9,077 bases of DNA from Clostridiales bacterium (lineage in GTDB: Bacteria; Bacillota; Clostridia; Peptostreptococcales; Anaerovoracaceae), in contig JAAZGD010000025.1 of NCBI GenBank assembly GCA_012511395.1, positions 1-9,077 of the forward strand, given 5' to 3'. The notes below the pieces were generated by a model. That model searched no databases. It worked only from the letters and a program-made list of their open reading frames with translations, and was not told the DNA's origin. The position numbers were made by a program, and so were the translations under genes. The stretch's first letter is position 1. Every line of letters begins with the position of its first letter. Shown one piece after another: positions 5,902-9,077 of this stretch.

Positions 5902-7272
5902 GTGAAAAAAATAAGCTTAAAGGATATTGAAAGAGCAGTCTTTGGAAAAATTATCAAAGGTGAAGAGGATATGAAAATATCTTCTGTAAGCATCGATTCC
6001 AGAAAGTGTGAACATGAAGGTCTCTTCGTTCCTCTTAAAGGCGAAAAGAGAGACGGCCATGACTTCATTGAAGATGCCGCTAAAAGAGGGTGCGTGTTTA
6101 CCCTCACTGAGAAAGAGGATGTACCTTTATCTGTGAAGGGTGCAGTCCTGGTCAGCAATACCTTGAAAGCCCTTACGGATCTTTCAAGATGGTATTTAAG
6201 TACCTTTGATTTAAAAAAGGTGGCAGTGACAGGCAGCATGGGCAAAACTTCAACGAAGGATATGATATATGAGGTTTTAAATAAGAAGTATAAAGCGGCA
6301 AAGACTGTGGGGAATTTCAATAACCACATAGGGCTTCCTCTTACCATATTATCCCTAGAGGAAGGAACAGAGGTTTGTGTCTTTGAAATGGGCATGGATA
6401 GGTTGGGTGAGATACATCACCTTGCAGATATAGTAAGGCCTGATGTGGCAGTAATAACCAATGTGGGCCACACTCATTTGGAACATCTTAAAACGAGAGA
6501 AAACATATTAAGGGCAAAGCTTGAAGTAACGGATTTTCTTGAAAGGGATAATACCTTGATAGTAAACATGACGGGAGATTTACTGACAAAGGAAGGGGCA
6601 ACAGGCGATTACAATCTTTTAACCATAGGCTTTGACGGCAGATCTGATTATATTATAAACAATATTGAAGACAAGGATGAAGAAGGACTGTCCTTCCACA
6701 TTGAAAGAGAGGGCAGGACACTTCCTGTGAAACTGCCTGTTCCGGGAAGGCATAATGCAATCAACGCAAGCCTTGCCCTTGCAGCAGGTGAAGTGTTGGG
6801 GGTTAGTCTTGAAGATGGTATCAACGCACTTTCGAAGGTGGTTTTGACTGATAAGAGACTTAAGACCTTTGTTCATAACGGCATTAAGATAATCGATGAT
6901 ACTTATAATGCAAGCCCTGAATCCATGATGAACGCTTTGGATGTTTTAAACTCAAGACAATGCTTGAGAAGAATCGCTGTTTTGGCAGATATGTTTGAGC
7001 TGGGTACAGAATCAGAGAGGCTTCATAAAGAGATAGGTGAGTATATAGGGGAACTAAATGTGGACCTAGTTGTCACCATAGGTGAATTGTCTTATAATAT
7101 TAATTTAGGAGCAAAAGATGCTCTTGAACCTTCGAACAACCTGCATTTTAATGATAAAGAAGAGTTTTTCCAGGTGCTTCCCGGATTTTTAAATCCCGGA
7201 GATTGCATCCTTGTGAAGGGTTCAAGAGGCATGGAGATGGATAAGGTAGTATCTCAAATATTAAAACTTTAG
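5902..7272 (+). CDS. murF: UDP-MurNAc-tripeptide:D-Ala-D-Ala ligase MurF
   Basis: MurF is a cytoplasmic ATP-dependent ligase that adds D-Ala-D-Ala to UDP-MurNAc-tripeptide, the last soluble step before MraY. The 456 residues are full length. The N-terminal substrate domain has SSVSIDSRK (27-35) and GLFVPLKGEKRDGHDF (40-55), typical of MurF rather than MurC or MurD. The central ATPase domain has the P-loop TGSMGKTSTKD (110-120), then NFNNHIGLPLT (138-148), FEMGMD (161-166) and NVGHTHLE (187-194). The C-terminal domain follows PGRHNAINASLA (281-292), with IDDTYNASPESM (331-342), VLADMFELG (360-368) and VKGSRGMEMD (438-447). MurF rather than MurE is supported by DDTYNASPES and the absence of the DNPR-type motif of MurE. 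The start is GTG at 5902, set by GAGGTGA 5 bases upstream. mraY follows after 16 bases. Confidence 0.95.
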   Translation: MKKISLKDIERAVFGKIIKGEEDMKISSVSIDSRKCEHEGLFVPLKGEKRDGHDFIEDAAKRGCVFTLTEKEDVPLSVKGAVLVSNTLKALTDLSRWYLSTFDLKKVAVTGSMGKTSTKDMIYEVLNKKYKAAKTVGNFNNHIGLPLTILSLEEGTEVCVFEMGMDRLGEIHHLADIVRPDVAVITNVGHTHLEHLKTRENILRAKLEVTDFLERDNTLIVNMTGDLLTKEGATGDYNLLTIGFDGRSDYIINNIEDKDEEGLSFHIEREGRTLPVKLPVPGRHNAINASLALAAGEVLGVSLEDGINALSKVVLTDKRLKTFVHNGIKIIDDTYNASPESMMNALDVLNSRQCLRRIAVLADMFELGTESERLHKEIGEYIGELNVDLVVTIGELSYNINLGAKDALEPSNNLHFNDKEEFFQVLPGFLNPGDCILVKGSRGMEMDKVVSQILKL

Positions 7273-7288
7273 CTTAAAAGGAGAAAGC

Positions 7289-8248
7289 ATGAACGATATA
7301 TCAAAACTGCTTTTAGTTTTAGCCATGGCCCTGATGATGAGTGCAATATGCACATCTCTTGCCATACCCATACTTAAAAGAAAACAGGCAGGTCAAAGCA
7401 TCAGAGATGAGGGGCCTCAATCCCATAAGAAAAAAGAGGGGACTCCCACCATTGGAGGCATTGCAATTCTAATAGCCATAGGCATAACGGCAATAGCCAC
7501 AAAGCAGTTTTCACCTGATGCAGGGTTTATTGGTATATCCCTTATAGCTTTTGGTTTAATAGGCTTCGCCGATGATTATATGAAGGTGAAGAAAAAGCAT
7601 AACCTGGGTTTGAGAGCATGGCAGAAAATCCTTCTTCAGACTGTGGTATCGGCAGCTTTAGTTGTGTACTTTATGGCAAGTCGCAGTAATCCGACTCTCG
7701 TTATAGTGCCTTTTACGGATAGAGTTTTAGATTTTTCAAACTATTACCTGCTCTTTGGAATACTGTTGCTGGTGGCATCCTCAAACAGTGTGAACTTGAC
7801 AGACGGTCTTGACGGCCTTGCATCGGGAGTATCTGCAATAGTGGCAGCCTTCTTTGCCGTAGCAGGTGCCTCATTGGGCTTTATGACGGAATCTCTTTTT
7901 GGAGTATTGATAGCAGGGGCATGCTTGGGATTTTTAGTATTTAATCGTTATCCTGCTAAAGTATTTATGGGTGATACAGGGTCCATGGCTTTAGGGGGAG
8001 GGCTTGCCGCTTTTTCCATGGCAACGAACTTGGAATTGTTTTTACCCATTGTAGGTATAGTTTTTGTTTTGGAAGCATTGTCAGTTATCCTGCAGGTGGC
8101 AAGCTTCAAGCTTACGGGAAAGAGAATTTTTAAAATGGCGCCCTTGCACCACCACTTTGAACTTTCAGGTATGAAGGAGCAAAAGGTAGCTGTAATGCTT
8201 TGGGTTATTACCATAATATTTGCTGCCGTTGCTTTTGGAGGGTTATGA
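7289..8248 (+). CDS. mraY: phospho-MurNAc-pentapeptide translocase MraY
   Basis: MraY is a polytopic membrane enzyme that transfers phospho-MurNAc-pentapeptide from UDP to undecaprenyl phosphate, giving lipid I, the first membrane step of peptidoglycan synthesis. The 319 residues are normal length, with about ten hydrophobic segments. Diagnostic motifs are present: GTPTIGGIAI (51-60), the Mg-binding Asp pair in GFADDYMKVKKK (92-103, Asp95-Asp96), NSVNLTDGLDGLASG (166-180), VFMGDTGSMALGG (225-237, with Asp229) and APLHHHFE (284-291), the HHH signature that separates MraY from WecA-like relatives. Translation starts at ATG 7289, with AAAAGGAG 5 bases upstream in the short gap after murF. The stop codon shares one base with the likely murD start (TGATG), so murD is probably translated by coupling. 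Confidence 0.97.
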   Translation: MNDISKLLLVLAMALMMSAICTSLAIPILKRKQAGQSIRDEGPQSHKKKEGTPTIGGIAILIAIGITAIATKQFSPDAGFIGISLIAFGLIGFADDYMKVKKKHNLGLRAWQKILLQTVVSAALVVYFMASRSNPTLVIVPFTDRVLDFSNYYLLFGILLLVASSNSVNLTDGLDGLASGVSAIVAAFFAVAGASLGFMTESLFGVLIAGACLGFLVFNRYPAKVFMGDTGSMALGGGLAAFSMATNLELFLPIVGIVFVLEALSVILQVASFKLTGKRIFKMAPLHHHFELSGMKEQKVAVMLWVITIIFAAVAFGGL

Positions 8249-9077
8249 TGAATAAATCACTTTACGGTAAAAAGGCTTTAGTAGTAGGCCTTGGAAAATC
8301 GGGAATTGCCGCCACCCAGGCTTTATTAAAGCTTGGTGTAAATGTGACGGTTCAAGACAGCAAGGAAAGAAACGAGATGGATAATAATCTGGTCAGTTTT
8401 CTTGAAGGGGTTGGCGTAACTTCATACTTTGCAGAACCACCTAAAGAAGAAGATGTATTTGATATTGTAGTTCTCTCCCCCGGAGTTCCCCTTCATATAG
8501 ATTTTATAGATGAGGCTAAAAAGAAGGGGGCAGAAATTGTAGGAGAGCTGGAAATAGCCTACAGAATAAGCAGAGGTACTTATGTGGCAATAACCGGAAC
8601 TAACGGAAAGACCACTACTACCAAGCTTGTGGGAGAGATCTTTCAGGAAGCCAAAAGAAGGACTTATGTTGTGGGAAATATCGGCGTGGCTGTAATAAGC
8701 CGTGCCTTAATAGCGCCTTTAGACTCCTGGCTTATAACTGAAGTTTCCAGCTTCCAGCTTGAAACAACAAAAACCTTTCATCCCAAAGTTTCGGCCATTT
8801 TGAATATAACAGAAGACCACATGGACAGACATCAGACCATGGATAAATACATCAAAGCAAAGGCTAAAATATTCAAGAATCAGGGCCCATCAGATTTCAC
8901 AGTATTAAACTACGATGATCTAAGTGTAAGAAAGCTTTGTGAAGAGACTAAAGCAACTTGTATCTTTTTCAGCAATTTGGAAGAGGTGCCTTTAGGATGT
9001 TATGTGGAAAATGGTGAAGTTGTAATAAAGGATATTAAGGGGGAAAAGTATTCTGTTATAAAGGTGGAGGATATACC
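8248..9077 (+). CDS. murD: UDP-MurNAc-L-Ala:D-Glu ligase MurD, 3' end cut by window edge
   Basis: MurD is a cytoplasmic ATP-dependent ligase adding D-glutamate to UDP-MurNAc-L-alanine. About 276 of the usual 450 or so residues are present: the UDP-binding Rossmann-like domain with LVVGLGKSGIAA (11-22) and VVLSPGVP (74-81), and most of the ATPase domain with the P-loop ITGTNGKTTTTK (115-126). EVSSFQLE (165-172) and NITEDHMDRH (186-195) are typical of MurD. Lys205 in YIKAKAKIF aligns by eye with the lysine that is carbamylated in E. coli MurD. The C-terminal domain is off the window. Two in-frame ATGs adjoin (8245 and 8248). The second is favoured because GGAGGG (8237-8242) then lies 5 bases upstream rather than 2. 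It overlaps the mraY stop codon by one base. Confidence 0.95.
   Translation, partial: MNKSLYGKKALVVGLGKSGIAATQALLKLGVNVTVQDSKERNEMDNNLVSFLEGVGVTSYFAEPPKEEDVFDIVVLSPGVPLHIDFIDEAKKKGAEIVGELEIAYRISRGTYVAITGTNGKTTTTKLVGEIFQEAKRRTYVVGNIGVAVISRALIAPLDSWLITEVSSFQLETTKTFHPKVSAILNITEDHMDRHQTMDKYIKAKAKIFKNQGPSDFTVLNYDDLSVRKLCEETKATCIFFSNLEEVPLGCYVENGEVVIKDIKGEKYSVIKVEDI

Noticed and set aside
5853..6395. 180-codon open frame on the minus strand over the start of murF
   Set aside because: It is fully antisense to a well-matched murF and the end of the PBP gene, and has no recognisable motif, so it is a shadow of the coding strand.
6619..8214. Minus-strand open frames inside murF and mraY
   Set aside because: They are shadows of conserved genes with no independent evidence.

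Overview
The window is ordinary chromosomal DNA from a low-GC, probably endospore-forming Clostridia-type Firmicute. It carries the front part of a division and cell wall (dcw) cluster. The assignment rests on A/T-rich codon use (AGA, ATA and TTA codons), strong AGGAG-type ribosome binding sites with some GTG starts, a SpoVD-type penicillin-binding protein with one PASTA domain, and a gene order like that of Clostridia. Genus or family cannot be fixed from the sequence alone.

Layout. Bases 1-1019 (minus strand) hold most of a pyridine-nucleotide-disulfide oxidoreductase of the CoA-disulfide reductase/NADH oxidase type; its C-terminus lies beyond the window. Its upstream region (1020-1142) has a promoter candidate overlapped by a Rex-like palindrome. 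Next comes a strong intrinsic terminator (1139-1168) for a small minus-strand lipoprotein gene of unknown function (1185-1697). The gap 1698-1991 (294 bases, no gene) is a divergent control region. It holds a good extended -10 promoter reading left to the lipoprotein gene, a weaker promoter candidate reading right, and a long array of TGGAG/TGGTT boxes at about 10-base spacing just upstream of mraZ. That array looks like the binding site of MraZ itself.

Bases 1992-9077 (plus strand) read mraZ, rsmH, ftsL, a spoVD/ftsI-type transpeptidase gene, murF, mraY and murD (cut by the window end). Joints are tight: mraZ/rsmH overlap by 11 bases, rsmH/ftsL are 2 bases apart, PBP/murF and murF/mraY are each 16 apart, and mraY/murD overlap by 1. 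The exception is a 99-base gap between ftsL and the PBP gene, which contains an 11-bp-stem hairpin.

How the genes work together. MurF completes the UDP-MurNAc-pentapeptide, MraY loads it on undecaprenyl phosphate (lipid I), and MurD makes an earlier step (D-Glu addition). The PBP cross-links the finished polymer at the septum or spore cortex, and FtsL is a membrane component of the division complex. RsmH methylates 16S rRNA, and MraZ is the cluster's own regulator. murE is absent at its Bacillus position. I see no phage, insertion sequence, CRISPR, tRNA, rRNA or defence system, and no convincing new system. The points worth a second look are regulatory (MraZ array, Rex site, ftsL-PBP hairpin) plus the unrecognised lipoprotein.
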